In this document: positions 12,405 through 23,158 of the stretch, piece by piece
Numbering within the stretch: the first letter of the stretch is position 1
Layout: each line of letters starts with the position of its first letter
Source: Capsicum annuum
Taxonomy: Eukaryota; Streptophyta; Magnoliopsida; Solanales; Solanaceae
Assembly: GCF_002878395.1 (NCBI RefSeq)
Contig: NC_061111.1
Span: 25,505,802 to 25,569,801, forward strand
Length of the DNA: 64,000 nt
Reading direction: 5' to 3'
The notes under the pieces: generated by a model
The model's input: the letters and a program-made list of their open reading frames with translations, nothing else
Told to the model about the DNA's origin: nothing
Database searches by the model: none
Program-made: the position numbers and the translations under genes

Positions 12405-13966
12405 TGTAATGCCTCAATTTTCTATAATCGAAATGCCACACAGTGCTCATGATCCCATAGGATCACAAGATAACCCTCGACTGATATCTATAACTGAGCA
12501 ATGCATAATATAATATAAAAAACTATGGAAAACTGGTAGAAACTTGCCATAAGGTTCAAAAAATCTAAAATATTGAAAACTAAGATCATAATACTGATAG
12601 ATCTATTCGAAAAACCTCTAAACTGTCTGAACTATGAAGTTGATGGGACATGTGCCCAACTAACTCTATCTACTGAAAATAAACCGAGTCTAATGCAATA
12701 ATAATATAAGGATCATCCTCGAATAATGAGGACTCATTGCTACATCTATGATTGCTGACTGAATCTACCGCTGAGTTTCGTAAATTATTGAGCTTTACTG
12801 AAATCTAGACTGATTACTGAATACTACTGAGGTCTGAAATGGATACTAAGCTTTATTAGAATGGATACTGAGATTACTGAGTTTTCTAAACTTCTGCTAC
12901 TAACTAAGATATACTGATCATTGCACAACTGAGATTATCTTGAGACTGACTCGGCTCTAGACAAGCAGCTAAGTTTTTGGGTATAAATACCACCAGGACT
13001 CGATAACATAAATAAATAAGGCATGACAACTCTTGCGTAATAACTTAACAATAGACTATCATTCACAATATAACCAATGAAGCATCATTTCAAGCACTTG
13101 GAGAATCTTAAACATGTAGTTGTATAGCGATGCATGTTATTGTCTCATAACTTATTCAATAAGGAATTAACATGAATAGAAATGCATGTATCATATCATA
13201 ATTCACTCGTCTAGTCATTACAATAAACACTTGACATGTATTGACTTGCACAAAATTGGGGATTTCTTGTCTACATGCTATAATGACTCTATTTTCTTTA
13301 CATAAAAAATTTATCAAACATGTGGAAGGCATACTTTGATCATACAACATTCAATACACATAATTAACATGATTACATAATTCAACATGCTTCTTGAAGG
13401 GACTTTATCATGAACATCTCATAACCAACATATACTAAGGTCCATACTTGCATATTTATGATCACAACATGAATTAAAAATTAATATTAACATGGGCTTG
13501 AACTTCAAACCACATAAATCATGAAAAACTCATAAACATAAGATCTTGAATTTAAAAAGGGATTCTTGGACTTCTTGGGTGGAAGAAACCCAAGAATCAA
13601 CATCGAACATACCTTGCTATATGATTCTTGAAAAATTAACGGTGGAATTTCCTTGATTTTAAACCTTCAATAGAAACCCTTATTCTCATTCTTGAGGAAA
13701 ATTGAGAGAAAACCTTATATTTTGGGTGAAAATATGATGAATCTCGTGTTAAAGAAGCTTATATAGGGGTGGGATTTGATCAAATTGCCCTTGGAAATAC
13801 GAAAGTGAAATGCTGAAAAACTAGGCACAAGGGCTATGGAAAAGCGGCGCCTTTCCCAGAGCCTGGGAGCCAAGGCTCTAAGCTGGGCGTCGCCTCTCTG
13901 TAGCCTTAAGCCTTTCTTGGCATTCTTTAGAAGCTCTATTGACTCGGAAATTTATGGGGTGTTATA
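12405..13966 (-). repeat. 5' LTR of G3, internally deleted
   Basis: Homologous to 7238-10210 but 1562 bp long. Relative to the 3' LTR it lacks about 1.17 kb between short GACTAC repeats (7600-7605 and 8772-8777 in the other copy) and about 200 bases near 9950-10150. It starts TGTAATGCCTC and ends GTTATA, the final CA having become TA. Confidence 0.87.
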
Positions 13967-13971
13967 GAATA

Positions 13972-14850
13972 TGAGGTAACTGAGCATGAATTCATGAAAA
14001 CAGTATTATCTAGGAATGCAAGACTAATTGCATAACATGATTTTGGAGTATTGAGATACAAATAACTAAATAACTGATAATTGTATGCGTTGGTCAAGAA
14101 AAACCTAAAAATGAATGCTGAACTGAGCATACTGTAAAGCATGAGTACATGAGTCATAAGCCGCATGACCTGAGTTGGGAGTTCCTATTTTCCTGGAACA
14201 TGATTTAAAACACAGAGTGAATTGGAACTCTTTTTACTAGGAACTATAAGCATACATGATATTCGTTGATGTGTATAAATATGGGCTTAGATCATAAAAC
14301 TGACATGTACTACATGAGTAGATATCTATATCGTGATAGTTGATGTGCAAAACTTTGCATTGAGGTAAGGAAGGGTTGGGCATCAGCCTCTCTCACTATT
14401 TTTCTACATATATCGGCATTACTACTAAAATCTGAAAGCCCCACTTGGTTACCAGGTGCAACTATCTCCCCCTTAGCTTAAAGCCATTATTCTAAGACTG
14501 TGAGACACTTAATAAACTCTAAATCAAATAAAAACCACTTTACTCTAGAATCTGAGATATGATAATAGTCGTAAACACTAAACTCATTCTGAAGGACTAC
14601 TCTTGATGATGTAAGATCCACTGCTAGTACTTCCTTCTGATAGATGATTCTTAGCTTTCTATTACCCTAAAAATCATCATATATCAACCTCAACACTGAC
14701 TAACTTAGAATTCTCAACATCTCTTTCTACTAGTTCAATCTACAAATTTAAACTTAGATCAACTAAAACTAAGGTACTACCCCTTCATTCAATGCTTGGT
14801 CCGTCAGGAAATTGAAATAGAATGACTATTACTGAAATTAGCTGAGGGGA
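13972..14850 (-). other. G2 interior, resumed after G3; no clear coding
   Basis: Continuation of G2 on the far side of G3. It has no frame of note. Decayed protease-RT linker may reach 14700-14850. A minus-strand purine tract CTAAGGGGGAGATAG lies at 14462-14475. Confidence 0.5.
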
Positions 14851-16256
14851 TTTTCTGAAATACTATAATCGAGCAAATTCTGTATACTCGTCTGGCTGAA
14901 ATAGATTTATCTACTGAGTAAGAACTAAGAAAGGTCATGTTAAGATTTTCTAGTCTGACTTAAAGTTGACTGCCATGCAAGGAGTTGCAAAATAAAGAGA
15001 AGCTCCAGGATCTAATAAGGCATGAATATATAAATGAAAGATCTGTAATGTACCAGTGACCACATCAGGAGAATTTTCCTAATTTTGTCTGGACTGAAGT
15101 GCATAAAGCCTATTTGGGTGTTGCCACTGGTGGCACTAGAAGCGGTACCCTATTGATTCAAGTGACCTGACTGAGATGAAGAACGATTATGCTAACCCTG
15201 AGAACCTAACTTCGAACAATCTCTGACTCTGTGCCCTGGCTTGCCATACCTGAAACAAACATCACTGCCAGCTCTGCAGACACCCTTGTGGTTTTTGCCA
15301 TATGTCTGACAAAAAGGATTTGTTCGAGAACTGCTGACACTACCCTGAGACTTAGATCCTAGCTCCCTATCGTTGTTAATATTTCTAAACTTAGGTAATG
15401 GAGTACTGGATGAGGACGAAGCTAGAACCGAAGACTTTGGACGAAACTAGAAATATTTACTGCCCTCTAACTTAGGCTAATTAAAATTGAAGCTACCTAT
15501 TCCAGCTCTCTTGTTCTACCTCTCTATCTCTCTATTCTTATCCTCTTCTATCTGTTGAGCATAGACCATGATCTTGGATATGTCCATCTTTTTAATCAAC
15601 ATCGTAGTTCTGCACTTTTTAACCATACTATCTGACACCCCAGATATGAACCTGCTTATTATGGATGTATTGTCTACTACTACATGGGGAGCATACCTGG
15701 CTAACTAAGTAAACTTAAGGGAATACTTTTTCACACTCATTCTTCGTTGCCTGATATTGATAAACTCTAACACTTTTTCTTTTCTCAGCTCTAAGGGAAA
15801 GAATCTATCTAGAAAAGTAGTAGCAAACTCTTCCCACTCTATGGGCTCTGCATCTGTGCCCCTGTCTACCTTCCACTACTTAAACCATGTATGAGCTACA
15901 TCTTGTAGCTGATAAGCAGCTAACTCAGCACTCTCACTAGAATTCACTCCCATGATATCTGTGACTTTCTAAACCTGATCGAGGAACTCCAATGAATCCT
16001 CTTCTGGCTTAGATCCTGAGAATAGGGGAGAATTTATTCGGGTGAAGTCCCTAATCCTGGCTGCAGTAGTATTTGAAACTAGGTTTCCCTGAACACTATC
16101 TGGTCGTTCATTATGAGCTGCTATTAAGTTGTCTAGAGTAGAGAATGCAGCTCTTAATTCTGCATGGGAGACATGCTCGTCCAAGGGATCTGCTTGAATG
16201 GGCTGAGGTGCTGATTGATTTTCGATTCTCCTTTCGTTAGTCCTTGTAGGAGGCAT
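14851..16256 (-). pseudogene. G2 gag and protease start, broken
   Basis: Starts with ATG at 16256-16254 ('MPPTRTNERRIENQ') and reads open to 15969. It continues through 'INSPLFSGSKPEEDSLEFLD', 'EWEEFATTFLDRFFPLELR' near 15830-15770, 'MSVKKYSLKFT' near 15740, 'RFISGVSDSMVKKCRTTM' near 15640-15600, and a zinc-knuckle stretch 'CFRYGKPGHRVRDC' near 15270-15230 in which the second Cys is Tyr. A faint protease ('LDPGAS'-like) follows near 15000-14950. In-frame TAG/TAA codons replace Gln and Trp. Close relative of the G4 gag on the other strand. Confidence 0.82.
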
Positions 16257-16479
16257 ATTCTGTAATCGGAAGGAAGAAAAGAATTAGACTGAGAATTTAG
16301 CTTGAGCTCATGCTCGCTTGCACGACATAAATACTAAATGAAGGAAAACTTTTCCTAAAATATCTCATTTTCACCTGTCCATTTGTGTGGCACTCTACAA
16401 ACCCATGCACAAGACTCTACTTGATTCAATTTTTAGACTTCCTAGGACTCTGTTGAACCTTAAGCTCAAATACTATGTT
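16257..16479 (-). other. G2 leader with decayed primer-binding site
   Basis: Untranslated leader between gag and the 5' LTR. The primer-binding site at about 16462-16477 reads AGTATTTGAGC on the minus strand, several changes away from TGGTATCAGAGC. Confidence 0.6.
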
Positions 16480-18349
16480 TGTAAGGCCCCGAGTTTGTAC
16501 CCCAAATGCTACACGGTTTTACGACCCCGAAGGACCACAACCTAACCCATGACTGATATCTGCTGTGAGCACTAAAACATGATACTGTAATAAGTATAGA
16601 AAATAGGTTGAAATCCCATAAGGTTCAAAATCTATGAATACTGCTAAAGTGTATCAACTGAAATAACAATTTGTAAAACTAAACATTATTTGAAAACTAG
16701 TCTAAAAAGCCTCTAACTGAAACTGTCTGAAAATAGAGTTGATGGGTCAATCCCCCAACTAACTACATCTATTGAAATACTGAGTCTACTGAAATAATGA
16801 AATAAAAGAATATCCTCGAATGATGAGGACTCACTGCTAATCTACTACTGCTAGCTAAATCTGAATTTATCTAAGCGTGTTGGGAACCTAAGCATTCGAA
16901 CCTATGATATGAGACATCATAACGCAAATAAAGAGTATACATTAGTACATAGAATGTAATGGTATGCTAGATGAGGTAAGGCTGAATGCAAGGGTTCATA
17001 TGCATGAACAATAACTGACTGTATGATATAAAGTAACTAAACATAAGAGTACATAGATAACTGATACTACTATAAATACTGAGTATGCACTGTGTACATA
17101 TAATTAAATACTGTGACTAAGCTTGTTTGAAGCTAAGTCCTAAATTCTAATACTGAGTAACTGATATCTGAAGTTATTGATAACTAGTTTAATGATACTG
17201 GTTGACTGATCTGACAGTCGTAATTCTTTAGAACTAAACCGAGTTCTATTCTAAAGAATGAAACTGAGACTGTGGGAGGTAATCATCTAATTGACACGTC
17301 CCAAATAAGATAACTGAGTAAACTAAACTGGACTGATATTGAGTTTACTGAGTTTTCCTGAGTTTGGTAACTGATTGAGTTCTACTGAGTTTGATAACTA
17401 ACTGAGAGTACTACTGATTGTAAAATGGTTGAGATTCTGTAACTAACACTGCTCTAGGCACACAGCTAAATTATCGGGTATTAAATATCCCCAGGACTCG
17501 ATAGCATAAAAAATAAAGCATAATATACTCTTGAAAATCATAACAATGTATACTTGTCCATAGTTCGCTCATAGAGACATTTAATCAAACACTTGAAATG
17601 CATCTACTTATACATGAATGGGGAATACATGCTATCATGTTATCATGACACTATTTCATTCACATAGACATTTTATCAAACACATGGGGAGCATGCTTAG
17701 GTTATACAATGATCAAACATATAGTTATCATGGCTACATCAATAAACTTGAAAATTGAAGAGTTTATCATGAAAATCATATAATTCAACAAATACAATGA
17801 TTAATTTTATAAAAGCATGTAATTTAATCATGGACTAAAACCCAATAATAAGAAGAACATAAATTCAATTCAATTCAAGCATAGAAGTTCATAATTCAAC
17901 AATCTTGTATTTCAGAAATTGCCAACTGGGAAAGTGTCTGGTGGCGCGATGCGGTGGTATCACGTTGCCACCTTGGATGCGACCTGGAAGTTTACCGTGA
18001 TGCGGTGGGATCGTGTTGGTATACTGGAAATTGACAAATGTGAAAATAAATTGTGGCGCGATGCGCTAGTATTGCGGCTCCTCACTGGAAACTAACAATT
18101 TCTATTTTGATATACTTCGCGACATGCTACTGACCTGAATGACGGTGTTTAACGATTGAAACTTAAAATTGCCATAACTTCTTACCCGGTTATTGGATTT
18201 AGGAAAATTTTATATTGTTGGAAAGCTAACTAAATTTCCTATGCATTGACAGGCTCTAAACTAAAAAATACTGAGTATTTTAAAACTATTATATTGGATA
18301 ACTCATGGATTGAGAGTTAAGTTAAGCTTGAGAAATATGGGGTATTAAA
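16480..18349 (-). repeat. 5' LTR of G2, internally deleted
   Basis: Starts TGTAAGGCCCCGAG and ends GGTATTAAA (CA ending lost). It lines up with 3011-5509 apart from two missing blocks of about 290 and 340 bases, which account for the 629-bp length difference. The GC-rich interrupted-palindrome cassette is at about 17940-18120. Confidence 0.85.
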
Positions 18350-18619
18350 TTGTGGCGTGGGCTGGTCCCTATTTGTCCTTCCGTTAGCGCTTCTTAGAGG
18401 AATTTTTTGTACAAAGTAGAGAATGAATTAGAAGAAGAAGTTTAACAGAGCTTGCATTCCATCACACGGCATGAATACTGAAAGAAGGAAGACTTTCCTA
18501 AAATGTTTTGTAGCCTCTCTCCCATAAGTATGGCGCGCTTCATACCCAAGATCAAGGCTCTACTTAACACAACTTTTAGATATACTTGGACATTTTAAGC
18601 CTTGTGATCTGATAAACTT
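18350..18619 (-). pseudogene. G1 gag N-terminus and leader
   Basis: The minus strand from 18403 reads as the start of a Tekay-type gag ('PLRSANGRTNRDQP'), with the expected ATG changed to ATT at 18403-18401. It runs in phase into the gag part at 3010 if G2 and one target-duplication copy are skipped. The leader above it carries a decayed primer-binding site (TTTATCAGATC near 18604-18616) next to the LTR. Confidence 0.75.
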
Positions 18620-20904
18620 TGTCAAGACCCAAGACTTCTCCCTGTCATAACATGGTACTTAAGGCCACAAGTGACCCCAAGCCAACCCATGAGCTTGCAC
18701 AAACTGTAAACACTAAAAAGTATAACAGAATACCATGTGGAAGTTATTTAATAAAATATCTAAATGTAAGAAAACAATATCAAACATACTAAAAATCATT
18801 AATGAAAACATAATCTGTCTAACCGTCTGAAAACCTCTAAACATAATGAGTTGTTGGGACAAGTCCCCAACTAACTCTAACTACTAAAATAACATAAAAT
18901 AAAGTACTAAGAAACATAAAAATTAATATGACTAGTCCTCGACCATTAAGGACTCACCAATATGGTAGCTGAGGGATACAAGAATGGACTATATGTAATA
19001 TAGGAACTGAGCGCCCATACCTATATTGTGAAATAAATATAGCGCAAAAGAGAGTATATTGTTAGTACTTTAAATATACTAGTATGCAATATAGGAACTA
19101 CCTAATATACATATAGGTACTGAGCATGAATGCTTGAATCATGTAAAACAAATGCAAGACCAATCATAAACATGTATTGAAATATCTGAAAACTGAATAA
19201 CTGATATATAGATACTTGGTCATGCAAACCTGAACTGATGTAATCTAATTACTAAACTAAAATAGTGGGAGCTAAAATTTAATTGGATACCCCAATCTGA
19301 GCTAATCGAGGTCTAACCTGTAACCCAATTGGAAAGGGTATCGGTACCTTGCCAAGGGTGCTAACACTGGATGTGTGGATCCACTAAACTAATGTCTCGA
19401 AGAACTAGGGCATCATCCTCTACTGGCAGGAGACCCCTAAGAGATTGTCAACCCTTTACTGGCAGGATGACCACTCATATCCTACGCTAGCTATGTAGTT
19501 CTTGAACTTAGGGACTACTACTAAAGGTCTCACCCTAGACTGGCAGGTGAGGCTTTATCCCTAAATTTTCTCGGTGCTACGTTCTACTACCAACTGAACT
19601 GAACTGATACTGCTAAAAGTTTAACATGATTCAAAACTAATAAATACTCAGTTTAACATGATTTGAATGACTTGTAACTTAAAATTTAAAACATGCATGA
19701 ATATCTAAGTTTAGTGTGCTCATAAACCACCAACACTGAATGATACATTAAATATGATAACATCATCAGAATACTATAAAGAATTTCATAATTGAAGACC
19801 CAAAACATAGTGTCTTGTTAAAATAATGGAATTCATGTTTCTGAGTATGGAAAGATGCTAAGCTTTTGAAAATAACATGTACACACAGTTCAATTATAAG
19901 GATAAATCATAATTTCAAGAAAATTCATAAGTTTCATGAAACCCTAAACATAAAGGATAAATTAAACTTGAGAGTTTTCGTAAAACTTCGGGACTCAATG
20001 GGTGAAAGGGGACTATTGATGAATATCACACATACCTGAATTTAGAATCTTGGAGAAATCTTCTTGAGAATTGGACTTGTTTTATGAGCCCTAGTTGCTT
20101 CTTGAGAGAAGAGAAAATCGCCCTCTTTTGGTTTATTTGTGTGTAATTATCATTAATCGTGTAGTTGGGGACTTTAGAGATTTTATACTACCCTTTGGGA
20201 AGCCTAAACAACATGGGGTATGCCTTTAAAAAAGAGGGAAAAAATATATAAGCCCTTGAAAAATCATGCAGAAATCTGGGTTCCAGTCGTTGTGACTCAC
20301 CCTATGACTCATTAGGACTATCTACGAGTCATAGTCTGAGTCGTAAGCTGGAATCTAGGGTCTGAGGTCCCTTTTGATCCAACTATGACTTTCCCCTAAC
20401 TACTTATTATGACTGACTATGAGTCATTAGGTAGAGCCATAGTCTGAGGCTTGAGTCTTGGGTCATTCATTGGTTAGTATACGAATTTACACTATGACTT
20501 ATAAGGTTTGACTACAAGTCACATGCTGGACTCGTACCCACCAGGATGGCTTTTGGGATCATACACTGGTTAAGTTACGAGCCCATCTAATGACTCATAA
20601 GGTCTGATTATGAGTCGTATGCTGGATTCATAACCAAAGGACTGGGTTCTTGGGGGAACACTGTTATGACTATGAGTCCTACCTTATGACTCATAGTCAC
20701 TTATTACGAGCCATAAAGTCAAGTTATAGTCACTAGTATCATAACTTGGGGCCTTCACTAGAGTGATTACGACTCATTGGTGATGACTCCTTACATGTGG
20801 TAATGACTCATTACCTGAGCCGTTGTCTTAGTAGTGTGTAAGAACCTTAGGGGAAATTTTTTGTATCCCTTTTCCATGACACTGGATTAAGATGAGGCTT
20901 GACA
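18620..20904 (-). repeat. 5' LTR of G1
   Basis: Bounded by the 7-bp inverted ends TGTCAAG and CTTGACA. On its low side lie the decayed primer site and gag of G1. It belongs to a different LTR subfamily from G2-G5, with a long run of GACTCAT/ATGAGTC interrupted palindromes (about 20288-20830), as in the G6 LTR. A shared stem-loop with 'AGTCCTCGACCATTAAGGAC' lies near 18944. The matching 3' LTR is outside the window. Confidence 0.8.
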
Positions 20905-21218
20905 AGTTGGAAATCTAACTTAATAGCCTATATTTTGAGGGGACTCAAAGCACTTTCCCATCATGATGGGGTTACAACAAGGATAGATGAGCAATTAAAT
21001 TTTTTTCCTTGGTAATGGATATTTTGATGTGGTAAATTCAAGGTGAGGTGCCTTATGATTTACTTTTTGCAGATGATGTGGTCTTGATTAATGAGACGCG
21101 CAGTGGTGTTAATGCTAAATTGGTGATTTGAGGAGAACCTTTAAGTCTAAAGAGTTTAGGTTGAGTAGGTACAACATAGAATATTTGGAGTGTAAGTTTA
21201 GCAAGGTATCTCATTAGC
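20905..21218 (+). pseudogene. LINE reverse transcriptase fragment (RTE-like), 5' part
   Basis: Plus-strand frames show 'HFPIMMGLQQG' near 20950 and 'LLFADDVVLINETRSGVNAKL' at about 21060-21120, then 'EYLECKFSKVSH' up to 21212. LFADD is the RT active-site box of non-LTR retrotransposons; the wording is that of plant RTE-type LINEs. There are stops and small frameshifts. It is cut at 21218 by an insertion, and the same frame resumes at 41319. Its upstream part is replaced by the G1 LTR. Confidence 0.8.
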
Positions 21219-21431
21219 CCGATTGTTGAACCCTGGAGGTTGCACCACACAGTGAGGGACTAGGTCCCTCATAGTCATTCTCAAGAATTAGAAAAGTAAA
21301 GTAATTATGAAGTGCTGAAAAATAAGGGCAATGTAGGAAAGAACAACACAGGACTTTTACATAGAAACCCAACTTAGGAAAAACCAAGGCTTTCCCTCAC
21401 AAGCACCAAAACAGTCCACTATAACCAATCT

Positions 21432-23158
21432 CGTATAATACCTTATATTTCCTTAGCATAATTTAAGTCCTAATACATGAGTATTCATAAATAAAATTTT
21501 CAAAATACTCATTAATTTTCAATTTAGCGCCTTCATTTGCATTGGAAATTCAATTAGCTTTCCAACGATATAAAATTTGCCCAAATCCGATAGCCGGGTA
21601 AGAAGTTATGGCGATTTTAACTTTCAGTCATTAAACACCATTATTTTGACCCTTAGAGTGATGCGGAGCCAGTCAAAATAACAATTGTCAATTTCTAGTG
21701 TGGTACCGTGATTTTGGCGCATCGTGCCAAGAACCTAGTTCACGTTTGGCAATTTCCAGTAAACCTCCACGATTATGGCGCATCACGGAGGTGGCCAAAA
21801 TGGAATTCCAATAAAGGACCGCGATCTTACTGCGTCGTGCCATCATCCAGTTTTCTAATTGTCCCTTTTACAGTGGCTTGTCACGATAGTGACGCATCGC
21901 GCCAAGGCCAAAAATCGGGATCTTCAATTTCTAGCTTGTATTTTTAAATTCATTTAGGGGTATTTGGGTCTTTTTCCTAAGCCTAAACTCATCCTAAACA
22001 TGAAATTTAACCCTAATTGTCCTAAATACTCATCATTATTCAATTTCTCTCAAATTAAAGATCCTTTTTCAAGAAAAAGAAACCCTACCTCTCAAATTCA
22101 AGGCCAAATCTCAAGAACTCACCATCAATCCTTCCATATTCATTAATTCAGGTATGTTAGATGTTCATCCATGGGTTTCTTTCACCATGGAGTTCAAGAA
22201 CTCACTTTAATTTCGAAAGTTATCATCTTTTCAAGATTCATGGTATTAAATTGTGACTTTAAACTATGATTCTCCATGAAATTCCATGAATATTGATTTT
22301 ATACCATGTTTTAATGAAATTATTGTTGCTATTCAATTCTCCATGTTTTAATGTTGTCATTCATTGAATTAAACCATGATTTAGTGCTATTAGGTTGAAT
22401 TCAGGCTATTTCTATAAGTTTCACGATATTCCTATTATTTGCTTAAACCATAAACTACAAGTGTTTAATAAAATGCCTAAAAGAGTGATTGATTTAATAA
22501 AAGCTTTCATGTTTGGTTCTTTAAGTTTTAGTGTCATTTTACTCTTATTGTTTTTGAATACCCGAAAACCATAGATGTTTACTTAGTCTAGTCTTAGTAC
22601 ATTACAAAATAGTCTTCAAAATATACTATGAGCATTATCATAACAATCAGATATCAGTCAGTTAAACTCAGAATAGTCTAGTAGTTTAGCATTTTTCAGT
22701 TGGGAGTAGGATTTAGCACCGAGTGAGTGTAGGGATGGAGGCTTCCCTGTTAGATAGGCAAAGTCACCAGTAGCAATATCTAAACTCCAGAACTACGTAG
22801 CCAGCATAGAATATGAGCATTCACCCTTTATTTTAGGTTTGACTATCTCGCAGGGGTCACCCATCAGTCCAGGCTTGACATTCTTAGTCCTTCATATTGT
22901 AGATCAGTATAGCAGATCGACACAGCTAGTGTTAGTACCCGTGGCATGGTATTAATACCCTTACAACTGGGGTTATAGGTTGGACCCCAATTAGCTCAGA
23001 TTGGGGCATGTCGGTTATATGATACCTCCCACAATCTTAGTCCAATAATCAGACTAGTAATTCAGTCTTAGTGTTGTTTGACCAAAGCATATAGATGTCA
23101 GTTATTTTAGCATTTTAGTTTATAGATTTTACTCAATTCATGTTATGTGCTTGGTCAT
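21432..23158 (+). repeat. 5' LTR of G4, first part
   Basis: Aligns with the first 1.7 kb of the 3' LTR at 38298. Its start reads CGTATAATACC where the other copy has TGTAATACC, so the terminal TG is lost. The interrupted-palindrome cassette (for example CCGTGATTTTGGCGCATCG) is at 21700-21905. It ends in GTCAT, the G5 target site. Confidence 0.85.

Larger units (their letters stand above)
7233..13971 (-). mobile_element. G3, Ty3-gypsy element inserted in G2
   Basis: Minus-strand element with 3' LTR 7238-10210, interior 10211-12404 and 5' LTR 12405-13966, flanked by a perfect 5-bp target duplication GAATA (7233-7237 and 13967-13971). The interior is only 2.2 kb: leader, gag with zinc knuckle, then 3' untranslated sequence. 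No protease, RT, RNase H or integrase is present, so it could move only with enzymes supplied by a relative, if the deletion is older than the insertion. Confidence 0.88.
3006..18354 (-). mobile_element. G2, Ty3-gypsy element inserted in gag of G1
   Basis: Minus-strand LTR retrotransposon with 3' LTR 3011-5509, interior 5510-7232 plus 13972-16479, and 5' LTR 16480-18349; G3 interrupts the interior. The probable 5-bp target duplication is TGGTG at 3006-3010 and TTGTG at 18350-18354 (one mismatch). The interior keeps gag, a zinc knuckle, a trace of protease and the last part of pol; RT, RNase H and most of integrase are gone. Its two LTRs differ in length (2499 and 1870 bp) because the 5' LTR carries two internal deletions. 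Confidence 0.8.

Noticed and set aside
21708..22146. Open frames of 79 and 60 codons
   Set aside because: Within the G4 5' LTR; not conserved in the 3' LTR copy at 38570-39010.
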